A stretch of DNA of 15,746 nt from Deltaproteobacteria bacterium (GCA_021825035.1 JAKAIQ010000017.1:1-15746); one strand, 5' to 3'. Positions 1 through 7,664 are shown, counted from the stretch's first letter. Made by a program: numbers and translations. The notes: generated by a model from the letters alone, not told the origin.

Positions 1-687
1 TACCAGGCTGTCGAACCGCATGTCTATCTCGGCCTGCCCTGCTGTGGCGACCTCGTGGTGCTGCCTTTCTATATGGATGCCTATCTGCTCCATCACCAGG
101 CACATCTCGGTCCTTATGTCCTCCTGGCTGTCGGTCGGAGGCACCGGGAAGTAGCCTTCCTTGTGGCGGGGCTTGTAGCCGAGGTTAGGGCACTCTTCCC
201 TTCCGGTATTCCAGATGCCCTCTATCGAATCTATGAAATAAAAGCCCTGCTGGGATCCCTGGCCGAACCTGATGTCGTCAAATATGAAGAACTCCGGCTC
301 AGGGCCGAAATAGGCGGTGTCGCCTATGCCGGTCGATTTCAGGTACGCCTCGGCCTTCTGTGCGATGTTCCTCGGGTCCCTCGTATAGGACTCCCTCGTG
401 AGGGGGTCTACGATATTGCAGATGAGGCTCAGGGTGGTGTTCTCCGAGAACGGGTCTACAACCGCGGTAGCCGGGTCCGGCATGACGAGCATGTCGCTCG
501 CATGGATCGGCTGCCAGCCGCGGATGCTGGAACCGTCGAAACCAAGCCCGGCCTCGAAGATGTCTTCGGCGAGTTCGCTGACCGGAACGGAAAAGTGCTG
601 CCAGATGCCGACGAAATCAAGGAACTTGAAATCGACCATCTTGCAGTTCTTTTCCTTTGCAAACTTGAGTACCTCCTTAGGTGTCAT
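1..687 (-). CDS. glnA: Glutamine synthetase type I, N-terminal part (cut by window edge)
   Basis: Makes glutamine from glutamate, ammonia and ATP in the cytoplasm, the main ammonia-assimilating step. The minus strand is open for 229 codons from ATG at 687 to the left edge, about half of a typical bacterial GSI subunit of roughly 470 residues. Visible family signatures are the N-terminal beta-grasp segment (VDFKFLDFVGIWQHFSVP), GFDGSSIRGW, the metal-binding GPEPEFFIFD stretch, and HEVATAGQAEIDMRF. The start is supported by AAAGGAGG about 11 nt upstream (699-706). glnB lies upstream on the same strand, 173 nt away, so the two are probably co-transcribed. The C-terminal adenylylation-site region is outside the window, so control by adenylylation cannot be judged. 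The family assignment is essentially certain. Confidence 0.97.
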   Translation of the reverse strand, partial: MTPKEVLKFAKEKNCKMVDFKFLDFVGIWQHFSVPVSELAEDIFEAGLGFDGSSIRGWQPIHASDMLVMPDPATAVVDPFSENTTLSLICNIVDPLTRESYTRDPRNIAQKAEAYLKSTGIGDTAYFGPEPEFFIFDDIRFGQGSQQGFYFIDSIEGIWNTGREECPNLGYKPRHKEGYFPVPPTDSQEDIRTEMCLVMEQIGIHIERQHHEVATAGQAEIDMRFDSLV

Positions 688-712
688 AATTACGGTCTCC
701 TCCTTTTCTATC

Positions 713-764
713 TTTAATTTTTCAGGGTTAATTCCCCGCCGGATAGGCGGGCCGGTCGTTCAAT
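713..764. repeat. REP-like palindromic repeat, copy A, in the glnB-glnA spacer
   Basis: Contains TTTAAT-TTTTCAGGGT-nn-AT-n-CCCCG followed by a perfect 6-bp inverted repeat, CCCGCC (735-740) and GGCGGG (746-751) with a 5-nt loop, then a GGTCGTTCAAT tail. The left flank matches copy B at 9975-10022 at 23 of 26 aligned positions with one 1-nt indel. The hairpin would form in a glnB-glnA transcript just upstream of the glnA ribosome binding site. It could be a mobile REP-type unit or an mRNA-stabilising or attenuating hairpin. The shared flank favours a repeat family. Confidence 0.55.
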
Positions 765-860
765 CCATCCTGCCAATCGCATGGCCCGATCCCGCCGGGC
801 TTAACGCCATGTTCGACCCGTAAACGGAAGACCATCCCCGACAAGGAAGATCGGTCCGGT

Positions 861-1199
861 CTATATCGCCTCTTCTCCCCTCTCGCCTGTCCTTATTCTT
901 ACGACTTCTTCCACCGGGAATACGAACACCTTTCCGTCGCCTATCCTTCCGGTACGGGCGGTATTTATAATGGTCTCGACAACCTTTGGCGCCAGGTCTT
1001 CCTTTACGACGATCTCAAGCTTTATCTTGGGAAGAAAATCGACGACGTATTCAGTGCCCCTGTAGAGTTCGGTATGGCCTTTCTGCCTGCCGAATCCCTT
1101 TACCTCGGAGACCGTTATGCCCTTTATCCCTATCTCGTTCAGGGCCTCCTTGACCTCGTCAAGCTTGAATGGTTTTATTATCGCCTCTATCTTCTTCAT
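861..1199 (-). CDS. glnB: Nitrogen regulatory protein PII
   Basis: Trimeric cytoplasmic signalling protein that senses 2-oxoglutarate and ATP/ADP and controls glutamine synthetase, NtrB/NtrC or ammonium channels. The product is 112 residues, the normal PII length. Visible features are the N-terminal MKKIEAIIKPFKLDEVKEAL, the T-loop with Tyr51 in RGTEYVVDFLPK (the usual uridylylation site), the B-loop TGRIGDGKVFV, and the C-terminal RIRTGE. ATG at 1199 is preceded by a strong AAGGAGG. Its place directly upstream of glnA suggests regulation of GlnA, as in many proteobacteria. An AmtB-linked GlnK paralogue cannot be excluded by sequence alone, but no amtB is visible and the glnA neighbour favours GlnB. 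Confidence 0.96.
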   Translation of the reverse strand: MKKIEAIIKPFKLDEVKEALNEIGIKGITVSEVKGFGRQKGHTELYRGTEYVVDFLPKIKLEIVVKEDLAPKVVETIINTARTGRIGDGKVFVFPVEEVVRIRTGERGEEAI

Positions 1200-1361
1200 C
1201 TATACGGGACCTCCTTGTCGCAAAGACTGAACTGGATAAGACGGGACCTGAAAAACGCGTTCCCGCAAACTTTCAATTTTCCACAAAAACTAACATAGAG
1301 AGCCTGCGTTGTAAAGATATTTAAGGCATGAAGATTGCGCTTCAACGGGATACGCGCACGG

Positions 1362-1377
1362 TGCAACAAAAGAACCC
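1362..1377 (-). promoter_or_regulatory. Possible sigma-54 (-24/-12) promoter for glnB-glnA
   Basis: Reading the minus strand, GG-N10-GC spacing is met by GGTTCTTTTGTTGCA: the -24 GG and a full TTGCA at -12 are present, but the CACG that normally follows the GG is not conserved. It would start transcription about 150 nt upstream of glnB. Sigma-54 control of glnBA is common in proteobacteria, which is the main reason for listing it. No NtrC site was recognised nearby. Confidence 0.28.
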
Positions 1378-1536
1378 GGCGTTTGCATATTAAGCAATAT
1401 CCATGCCTATTTAATCCTCTTGAATTCAGCTTATGGCCGGGTTTATTTCGGGCGGGACAGCTTAAAATTTATGCATTTCAACTTTTTTCTGCTCATAAAA
1501 TAGACAGTAATTCCGGATGCTCCTGCTTCGCCCTTC

Positions 1537-1545
1537 TGGTATAAT
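1537..1545 (+). promoter_or_regulatory. Extended -10 promoter of the metallo-hydrolase gene
   Basis: TGGTATAAT is a perfect TGnTATAAT extended -10 element. The expected start of transcription, about 7 nt downstream, falls 1-4 nt before the ATG at 1555. No good -35 hexamer sits 16-18 nt upstream, which an extended -10 can tolerate. No Shine-Dalgarno sequence precedes the ATG, which agrees with a leaderless mRNA. Confidence 0.5.
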
Positions 1546-1554
1546 TCTTATCGT

Positions 1555-2505
1555 ATGGCGGCTGAGGATAAAAAAATACGGCAGAGAAACGGCAGGTTCA
1601 TAAACCCATGGGTACGGAAGAAACCGAAGGGCTTCAAAGACCTCCTCAAGTGGCTCATATTCTCGAAGAACGTCTACCGGCAAGACAAGATAAAGCCCGT
1701 AGAGTTCACGGTCGAGAAGCCTGATTTCGAAAGGCTTGAAAGCCTGCGAAGGGACTACATCGTCTATCTCGGCCACTCTACCGTTCTAATGAGGACAGGC
1801 CGCAAGACCATCATTACGGACCCTGTCTTCTGGAATATAAATTTTATCGTAAAAAGAAAGACTCGCTTTCCCATCGATCCCGGGGAACTGCCGCGCATCG
1901 ACTGCGTCCTTATATCTCACAGCCATTACGACCACCTGAACACGAAAAGCATAAGGTTCTTGAAGAAACGCTCCGACCCTGTCTTTGTTACGGGCCCGGG
2001 CTACGAAAAATACCTCGGCTCCCTCGGCGTTACGAGACATGTTGTCCTCGACTGGTGGGAAGGCTTCGATGCTCACGGGATAAGGATAACCTCCCTTCCC
2101 GTGCAGCACTGGTCGAAAAGGACGCTATTCGACACGAACAAGATGCTCTGGTCGAGCTACCTCATCGAGAGCGAAGGCCGGAAATATTACTGGATCGGGG
2201 ATACCGGCTACTACGAAGGCTACAAAGCCATCGGTGAAAGGTTCGGGCCGGTTGACGTCCTGATGGCCCCGATCGGGGCGTACGAGCCCAGGTGGTTCAT
2301 GGCTGACCATCACGTGAATCCCGAGGAGGCCCTTCAGATAGCGCGCGACGTCCGGGCCCGCAAATTCATACCCACGCACTGGGGCACCTTCGACCTGACG
2401 GACGAGCCGCTGTGGCTGCCGGTAAAACATCTGAGAGAGATATATGAGGAAGGCACGAATCCCGAGCTTGTAATCCTCAACCACGGCGGGAGCCATGTCA
2501 TCTGA
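1555..2505 (+). CDS. Metallo-beta-lactamase-fold hydrolase, NAPE-PLD/UlaG-like
   Basis: A 316-residue cytoplasmic hydrolase with no signal peptide. Metal ligands typical of the fold are visible: H122-x-H124-x-D126-H127 (HSHYDH), H185 in PVQHW, D216 in GDTGY, H253 in HVNPEEA and H275 in PTHWGTF. The phrases YLGHSTVLM, GAYEPRWFM and PTHWGTFDLTDEPL are characteristic of the family containing N-acyl-phosphatidylethanolamine phospholipase D and bacterial relatives. In bacteria the substrate is usually unknown; a phosphodiester or lipid-derived substrate is plausible but unproven. The gene stands alone on the plus strand between minus-strand neighbours. The ATG at 1555 is kept because the conserved segment NPWVRKKPKGFKDLLKW starts by residue 18, although there is no Shine-Dalgarno and the promoter nearly touches the start codon. 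Confidence 0.9.
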   Translation: MAAEDKKIRQRNGRFINPWVRKKPKGFKDLLKWLIFSKNVYRQDKIKPVEFTVEKPDFERLESLRRDYIVYLGHSTVLMRTGRKTIITDPVFWNINFIVKRKTRFPIDPGELPRIDCVLISHSHYDHLNTKSIRFLKKRSDPVFVTGPGYEKYLGSLGVTRHVVLDWWEGFDAHGIRITSLPVQHWSKRTLFDTNKMLWSSYLIESEGRKYYWIGDTGYYEGYKAIGERFGPVDVLMAPIGAYEPRWFMADHHVNPEEALQIARDVRARKFIPTHWGTFDLTDEPLWLPVKHLREIYEEGTNPELVILNHGGSHVI

Positions 2506-2530
2506 ACCCGGGGGAATGGAAGGTTTACGG

Positions 2531-2622
2531 ATTAAAATTCTCCGCCATAAATGACGTGGAATTTTGATGGTGCGGCAATATCATCTGTAATTGCCAGCCT
2601 TGACCCGCCCTCAAAAGGGCGG
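2531..2622. repeat. Two inverted repeats downstream of the hydrolase gene
   Basis: First, ATTAAAATTC (2531-2540) pairs with GAATTTTGAT (2559-2568), 10 bp with one G-T wobble in RNA and an 18-nt loop. Second, CCGCCC (2605-2610) pairs with GGGCGG (2617-2622) around a TCAAAA loop. Neither is followed by a T-tract on the plus strand, so they are not classical terminators. They may protect the 3' end of the upstream transcript or belong to intergenic palindromic elements. Confidence 0.45.
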
Positions 2623-2650
2623 TATTGCGGCGGGCTCCCGGTCATGAAAA

Positions 2651-2677
2651 CGGCGGCGGGCCCGGTTCATTCAATAC
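2651..2677. repeat. Possible partial third copy (C) of the REP-like repeat
   Basis: The string GGCGGGCCCGGTTCATTCAA resembles the right half of copy A (GGCGGGCCGGTCGTTCAAT) and the GGTTCATT end of copy B. The TTTTCAGGGT left flank is missing. A preceding segment at 2627-2645 (GCGGCGGGCTCCCGGTCAT) is an imperfect direct repeat of 2653-2670. GTATTG (2622-2627) and CAATAC (2672-2677) form a bounding inverted repeat. Low confidence because GC-rich runs match easily. Confidence 0.3.
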
Positions 2678-2713
2678 GACGGCTGCCGTACCATGCCGAT
2701 ATGCGTAAGAGAA

Positions 2714-2750
2714 CCCCGGCAGCCTCAGGATGTACTCCGGGGCCTTTTTT
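2714..2750 (+). terminator. Intrinsic terminator of the hydrolase gene, overlapping the convergent gene's 3' end
   Basis: CCCCGG (2714-2719) pairs with CCGGGG (2737-2742), followed after CC by TTTTTT (2745-2750). The orientation is plus because only that strand has the T-run. The loop holds the TGA stop of the convergent methyltransferase (2725-2727), so the two transcription units overlap tail to tail. Confidence 0.72.
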
Positions 2751-3507
2751 CACGCCCGCGCTTCTCAGGCGTCGTCCTCCACCAAATTATGGCTGATTTC
2801 TTGTGAAACCTGGCGAGCAACACGCCTTTCTTTCTGATGAGCTTTTTTTCGAGGAACTCCCTGAGTTTGCGGTCGTGCTCCTCCGTTACTATGCCCAGAT
2901 ACTCCTTCCAGAACTCTATCGCCTCCGGGATGTCGTCGAACGGCTGGTCAAAGTCGTATTCTATGATCTCGACGTTGGCGAATATCCGCATGGAATGGAG
3001 GGCGACATAAGTCTTGAGGTAGTCCGCTCTTTCGCCGAAAGGCCTGTTGAAAAGCAGGGGATACAACTCCCTGTAGTAGAACTTGTCGGACTCGGGATCG
3101 GCGTTTTCGATGAGAAATACCGCTTTTCTCGCGAGCCTCACGGCGTCTTTTATGAACGGCTCCGGCTCTTTAAGGAGATCGGGGACGTTGGCGCAAAGCA
3201 CCACGTCGTGCGGCCTCAACTCCGCCTCCCCCCAGGAGGCGCGCACCGTCCTTATGTTCTTAAGGCCCTCGGCGGCGATGTCGTCTTCAAGGAAGCCGAG
3301 CATGGCATCCGACGGTTCAAGGGAGGTCACTTTTTTGCCCGACCTTGCGAGCGGTATGGACAGGGCGCCGCACCCGGCCCCCACGTCGAGGAACGACCTC
3401 GCGTCAATTGTCCTCGGGAGTATGAAGTCGAGGGCTACTTCGGGAAGCGTTGAATACGCGAGCCCCCTGTGGTACCAACCTGCCTTCAGTCTGTTCCAGA
3501 AACCCAT
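2725..3507 (-). CDS. Class I SAM-dependent methyltransferase, substrate unknown
   Basis: A 260-residue soluble protein. The Rossmann-fold SAM site is clear: motif I FLDVGAGCGALS at residues 39-50 and the acidic motif II SLEPSDAM near residue 64. After about residue 120 there is no recognised catalytic signature; the segment after 180 is helical and charged and ends in a basic tail (EKRGREKRPR) encoded over the convergent terminator. The ATG at 3507 lies 10 nt after the stop of the AsmA-like gene with only a weak GAGATAAG in front, so translation is probably coupled to that gene. A role in modifying an envelope lipid or small molecule would fit the neighbourhood but is only inferred. Nothing in the sequence identifies the methyl acceptor. 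Confidence 0.82.
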   Translation of the reverse strand: MGFWNRLKAGWYHRGLAYSTLPEVALDFILPRTIDARSFLDVGAGCGALSIPLARSGKKVTSLEPSDAMLGFLEDDIAAEGLKNIRTVRASWGEAELRPHDVVLCANVPDLLKEPEPFIKDAVRLARKAVFLIENADPESDKFYYRELYPLLFNRPFGERADYLKTYVALHSMRIFANVEIIEYDFDQPFDDIPEAIEFWKEYLGIVTEEHDRKLREFLEKKLIRKKGVLLARFHKKSAIIWWRTTPEKRGREKRPRSTS

Positions 3508-3517
3508 CTTATCTCTA

Positions 3518-6500
3518 TCATTCCAGTACCGGTTTTATGATCTTTATGGGCGCTTCGATGAGCCTTTGCAGCATCCCCAATATGCCTTTTCCGACGCCTG
3601 TGACGGTAAGCGGAGTGACATCCGGGTCCTTCACCGGGCCTTTTACCTCGAAGTACATGGTCAACGTGCTCTTTTCCTTGCCCTCGATTATCCAGCCAGC
3701 GATCGGTATCCGCGAGAGGATATAATCTAACGTGACAAAGGGCTTGACGGCTATGTCGCTGTCGATCGACCTTTCCGGCAGGCTTATCTTGCCCATCGCG
3801 GACATCCTCATGGACCGGCTGTCGAATACGAGATTATCCGTCGAGATTATACCATCTTTGATCGAGAAATCGCCAGATATGAATTTGTACGGAAGCCCGG
3901 TCCTGAAAAGCTCGTTAATGGAAAATACGTTCACGATCGAGAATATCTTGGTAAAAAAGAGGAACTGCCAGAGCTTGCCCTTCTCGCTTCTCAGGCTGAA
4001 CGCTCCGTTGAGCCCCGAGGCGAAAGGCACGGCCCCCCTCTTTGCCGAGATCGAGAGTTTTCCGTTGAGGCTGCCTGAAAGGAACTTTTCAGCCCCCCCA
4101 AATGTCGAGATCGTCCTCTTGATGTCAGCGCCGGTTATCGTCAAATCCGTCTCGAAAAGAAGGCCGGATGCGCCCCTGTAATAAATAGCCTCGCCTTGTA
4201 TCAAGCCCCGGTCTATCGTAGCGCTTACGGGCTCCAGAAGAACGATGTTGTCCGTCATGCTTACGCGTGTCGAGAAATCGTGGAAGGCATGCCCCCATGC
4301 CCCGCCTTCTTTTACGACGACGCGCCCCCGGCCTATAATGACCTTGCCTGCCCCACGGCGCGGCGTCGGGGGATCAGTCGTCCCGGCCGCGCCGCGCCCA
4401 ATCCCGCCGGCCTTCAAGTCTATGAAATCCTCGACGAACAGGCGAGGCGAAAAAATATCGAAATTCACCACCCTTCCCGCGACGTCCGGCACGTGCACGG
4501 TGCCGGTTATCTCGGAGTCGCCTACCGTCATGTTCTCTATCTTGATGACGGCATTATTTCCCGTAAACCGCGCCAGGGCGTTAATCCGCCTTACGCGCCT
4601 GGCTATAAGAGGCGTCTTGAAGCGGCCGTCACGTATACCTGCCGTGCCATCGTAAGATGAATCGGCGCCTGACCCGGCCAACTTCATATCGAATGTCACG
4701 AGCCCGCCCGCGGCTTCGGAGGCAAGATAGGGCGAGACTTCGCCAATGTCCGTTATCATCACGCGGCTTGAGAGCAGACGGAGATCGAAAAGACGCTTAT
4801 CGAGCGATGCGGCTCCATTGATGTTTATGGATGATTGCCCGAAGGATACCGTCAGATCTCTTATGAAAAGCCGCGCGCCCGAAAGCTCAAAGGAGCCTTC
4901 GGCAAGAACCGGGTACGCAGAGGCCTTTCTCACGAAGCCCCCGTACTCTATCCTCGCCCCCGATGTATCGACCGACGCCGTCGAAAAAATCTTTTTGTTC
5001 GTGCCTTTTACCTTACCCTTGAAGGCTACCGTCCCGGTGACGGCGAGATTGTCGAAAATAGCGTTCCGTACGAAGGGAACCACGGTCTCCTTCGAGAGGC
5101 GGCCTTGGCCGGCGAGATCGAAGAACGGAGCGGCCTTCAGCCAGTCTTTTATGTAACCATCGACGCGGACATCCGACCGGCCGTCCGTCCCGCGAAGCCC
5201 TCTGAAGGCGACCCTGTCGTTATCGAAACTCACGCCCCCGTCAAGCGAACTGAGGGAAAGGGGAAACCCGGCATAGGAAAACGCCCCGTCCCTGACCGTC
5301 GTGTCCGCGGCGAATCTTTTGATCTCCGGCGCGGCAAGCTCCCCGGCGAGAGCTAATTTCAAGTCGATGGAACCGGAGGCCCTTATCCTGTCGAACGGCC
5401 TTCCGGGGGCAAACTCTTTTATGTCTTTAAGGATTACTGACGCGTCCCCGGAAGAACGCAATCCAAGGGAAAAGGACAGGGTGTCCGGGATATCCGTCAT
5501 TTCCCACGCAATGTCGTCGATGGCGGTTTTCCCGTAGGCCCCGGAGCCCTTGAACGTCACGACCCCGTCTTTAAGCGCGACCAGGCCGTTCATCCCGGAG
5601 AATATCCCGGAAAGGCCGCGGTACCCGTACCTGAGGCCGTCTATCCGGATGTCGCAACCGGCATCGACCGGTTTTTCGAATACGCGCCCCTTTTTGACGG
5701 CTTCAAGAGGCCCCTGTAAATATAGATTTTTGACCGTGAGCGCGCCGCCAAAAGGGGTAATCCTGTTTATTACGTCCGCCGCCCGGCCATTGAGGGCGTT
5801 TACCGGCATGAGGTCCTTCAAGGACTTGAACGGCACCCTCGCGGTCGATGCGTTGAGCTTAATATAAGGGGCTGCGTCGACGTCCGAGAGCTTCAAATCC
5901 ATGCTTGCCATGACGCCGTTTACCATGATGCGCGCTCCGGCCACGTCAAGGTCCTTTAAGCCGCCGTCGAACCTCATGGCGACCGGGATCACGCCCATCT
6001 CGGACAGGATCGGTTTGGCGAGGGCGGCTGACGAGAAGGCGAGGTCCCTGTATCTGACGACGCCCTTCAGCGACCGGCTCTCGCCCAGGGCGTAGGACAC
6101 GTCGATTCCGGCCGTGCCCTTGAGAAATTCCGAGCCTGAGCCACTCAGATAAGGGTTCAACCTTTCAAACGCGAAATTATTTATCGATCCCACGCCGGTG
6201 ACTCCGGCCGTCGATCCCTCGCCGGAGAGAACTATTGCCGAAGCAGGAAGAAGGGTGCCCTTTGCCTCGTATACCAACCCGTTTTTCGATTCCGTCATTC
6301 TCGCTTCGACGCCCGAGACCTTGAATGAGACCGGCCGCGGCGCCGCGCTGTCGGTTATCGATACGGCCCCGTCCCTGACATCGAGCGACCTGACCTCAAA
6401 ACCATGCCCTCCCCTCCCGCCGGCAAAGTCATTGAAAAACCCGCTCAAGTTGATCGTCTTGGAGGCGCGTCTGTTTACGAACAGCTCCGCGCCGGTCGCG

Positions 6501-6832
6501 TCGATATTTTCTATGACGACCGTTCTGCCCGGAAAAGGAAGGCCGTGGAGCCTGATCCGTAATTCTCCGGCTGTCAGGATGAGTTCCTTGCCCTCGAAGA
6601 CCCTGAGGCCCTTGAGCGTAATGTCGGGCTCCGGAAGGAACCTGACGGCGATATGGTCGAAAAGCACCCTGCGTCCGGTGCGCGCCTCGATGAGGGATTC
6701 TATCCTGCCGCTCAATGCCGTCAGGTCTATGGGAATGAAGAGCTGATAAACCGTTATGGAAATCGCAAATAGCAATAATACGGCGAGAATCGCGGCGGCA
6801 AGGCGCAGTCTTATGTTCTTATCCTCTGACAA
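3518..6832 (-). CDS. Large AsmA-like membrane-anchored periplasmic protein
   Basis: A 1104-residue protein with one N-terminal transmembrane helix (about residues 10-32, AAAILAVLLLFAISITVYQL) and a long beta-strand-rich periplasmic body, as in AsmA, YhdP and TamB. These inner-membrane proteins are thought to form lipid-transfer bridges or assist outer-membrane assembly. The N-terminal part (residues 30-130, with TGRRVLFDHIAVRFLPEPDI and ITLKGLRVFEG) matches the AsmA start. The C-terminal segment from about 1064, beginning KGPVKDPDVTPLTVTGVGKG, is the typical YhdP/AsmA-like C-terminal tail. The start codon is TTG at 6832, with AGGA some 12 nt upstream; no ATG precedes the membrane helix. The gene is followed at 10 nt by a methyltransferase and preceded 77 nt upstream by the DUF3047 gene. 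The minus strand at 6840-6870 has two TAAAAT runs that could be -10 boxes, without a convincing -35. Family confidence is high; the exact paralogue is not. Confidence 0.88.
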   Translation of the reverse strand: MSEDKNIRLRLAAAILAVLLLFAISITVYQLFIPIDLTALSGRIESLIEARTGRRVLFDHIAVRFLPEPDITLKGLRVFEGKELILTAGELRIRLHGLPFPGRTVVIENIDATGAELFVNRRASKTINLSGFFNDFAGGRGGHGFEVRSLDVRDGAVSITDSAAPRPVSFKVSGVEARMTESKNGLVYEAKGTLLPASAIVLSGEGSTAGVTGVGSINNFAFERLNPYLSGSGSEFLKGTAGIDVSYALGESRSLKGVVRYRDLAFSSAALAKPILSEMGVIPVAMRFDGGLKDLDVAGARIMVNGVMASMDLKLSDVDAAPYIKLNASTARVPFKSLKDLMPVNALNGRAADVINRITPFGGALTVKNLYLQGPLEAVKKGRVFEKPVDAGCDIRIDGLRYGYRGLSGIFSGMNGLVALKDGVVTFKGSGAYGKTAIDDIAWEMTDIPDTLSFSLGLRSSGDASVILKDIKEFAPGRPFDRIRASGSIDLKLALAGELAAPEIKRFAADTTVRDGAFSYAGFPLSLSSLDGGVSFDNDRVAFRGLRGTDGRSDVRVDGYIKDWLKAAPFFDLAGQGRLSKETVVPFVRNAIFDNLAVTGTVAFKGKVKGTNKKIFSTASVDTSGARIEYGGFVRKASAYPVLAEGSFELSGARLFIRDLTVSFGQSSININGAASLDKRLFDLRLLSSRVMITDIGEVSPYLASEAAGGLVTFDMKLAGSGADSSYDGTAGIRDGRFKTPLIARRVRRINALARFTGNNAVIKIENMTVGDSEITGTVHVPDVAGRVVNFDIFSPRLFVEDFIDLKAGGIGRGAAGTTDPPTPRRGAGKVIIGRGRVVVKEGGAWGHAFHDFSTRVSMTDNIVLLEPVSATIDRGLIQGEAIYYRGASGLLFETDLTITGADIKRTISTFGGAEKFLSGSLNGKLSISAKRGAVPFASGLNGAFSLRSEKGKLWQFLFFTKIFSIVNVFSINELFRTGLPYKFISGDFSIKDGIISTDNLVFDSRSMRMSAMGKISLPERSIDSDIAVKPFVTLDYILSRIPIAGWIIEGKEKSTLTMYFEVKGPVKDPDVTPLTVTGVGKGILGMLQRLIEAPIKIIKPVLE

Positions 6833-6909
6833 CGATAGATACCGTCCTGTGCTATTTTAGCGTCATTTTACCGCGAGTGTCGTCTGTTTTTGGAAGGCCG
6901 TGCGGCGGG

Positions 6910-7584
6910 TCAGTTCTTTGAAAAGTATATGTCCCCGATATATGATTCCCCTGAGCTATCCGTATTCTGCGTATTTATCATGACCGAGACGGACCCTACC
7001 GGGGGGGGCTCCTCATGAAACCATCTTTTGTAATCATCGTAGACGTTCCGCTTTTCCTTAAACCATTTGCCGAGGTCGGATGCGCCGCTCTTTACCACGT
7101 AGTACCTGGTGTTGAACTGCTTCGTGGACGCCACGAAGCTTCCGGCCGGCGCGTTTGAATCCCAGATGTAGCCGAGCATGCGGCTGTTTATGAAGGCCGG
7201 CCACCGTGGGAATACGACGTAGATTTGCGCGGCCTGATCGTCCGTAGACCGCGCCCTTACGTCGCCCTTCGGAGGTATCTTGACCACTTTCCACGTCCAG
7301 TTGAGGTAGGGGTAATCCTTTATGTTGAAGTCTATCTCCTTCGCGAGGGCCGCTGAGGAATCCTTGCTCTTCATGCGGATTACCGGGCCTGCTTCGCTGT
7401 CAACGACCGCGAAATCCGCCGTGCCGGACCAGGTCTTGAGCTTCCAGCCGGCGGGAAGGCTCGAGTCCGGAGACTTTACTATAGGGACCCGCAGGACATT
7501 CTCGGCCGCCAGAGCAAAGGCGGAAAGAAGAACGATCGACGCCGTTATTTTAAGGATCGACGGAATTATCTGTTTTTTTCTCAT
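6910..7584 (-). CDS. Exported DUF3047 family protein
   Basis: Unknown function. With ATG at 7584 the product is 224 residues with a classical Sec signal peptide (MRKKQIIPS, a hydrophobic core, then AFALA before AEN), so it is probably periplasmic. The mature part carries the DUF3047 pattern: WTWKV, RSTDDQAAQIYVVFPRWP, LGYIWDSNAPAGS, RYYVVKSG, GKWFKEKRNVYDDYKRWF, and VMINTQNTDSSGESYIGDIYF near the end. An in-frame TTG at 7668 would add 28 residues, but it lies upstream of the candidate promoter at 7623-7651 and would bury the signal peptide, so the shorter start is preferred. The Shine-Dalgarno is weak. The gene lies between a DUF362 gene and the AsmA-like gene. Confidence 0.87.
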   Translation of the reverse strand: MRKKQIIPSILKITASIVLLSAFALAAENVLRVPIVKSPDSSLPAGWKLKTWSGTADFAVVDSEAGPVIRMKSKDSSAALAKEIDFNIKDYPYLNWTWKVVKIPPKGDVRARSTDDQAAQIYVVFPRWPAFINSRMLGYIWDSNAPAGSFVASTKQFNTRYYVVKSGASDLGKWFKEKRNVYDDYKRWFHEEPPPVGSVSVMINTQNTDSSGESYIGDIYFSKN

Positions 7585-7622
7585 GGCGATGACCGCCGGT
7601 TGACGAATCTCCGGACAGTAAG

Positions 7623-7651
7623 AGTATATAGCAGAAACGGCGGTGAAGCAA
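7623..7651 (-). promoter_or_regulatory. Sigma-70 promoter of the DUF3047 gene
   Basis: On the minus strand TTGCTT (7646-7651), a 17-nt spacer and TATACT (7623-7628). Transcription would begin near 7616, about 30 nt upstream of the ATG at 7584. It may also serve the downstream AsmA-like and methyltransferase genes, since no terminator was seen between them. Confidence 0.58.
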
Positions 7652-7664
7652 GCGCGCAGCCGGG

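Larger units (their letters stand above)
1200..1554. other. Intergenic region between divergent glnB and hydrolase genes
   Basis: This 355-bp stretch contains no convincing gene; short open frames here lack ribosome binding sites and family features. It is more AT-rich than its surroundings, especially 1384-1500. It must carry the glnB promoter (minus) and the hydrolase promoter (plus). A TTTACA (minus strand, 1310-1315) with a 17-nt spacer to a poor TAGTTT (1287-1292) is a weak sigma-70 alternative for glnB, besides the sigma-54-like site listed separately. Confidence 0.6.

Noticed and set aside
55..717. 220-codon plus-strand open frame opposite glnA
   Set aside because: It lies antisense to a clear glutamine synthetase and its translation resembles no family; a shadow of a GC-rich gene.
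2605..2622. CCGCCC/GGGCGG hairpin as the hydrolase terminator
   Set aside because: No T-run follows on either strand; the hairpin at 2714-2742 has one and fits better.
3083..3730. 215-codon plus-strand open frame across the methyltransferase and AsmA-like gene ends
   Set aside because: It overlaps two well-supported minus-strand genes and has no ribosome binding site or family signature.
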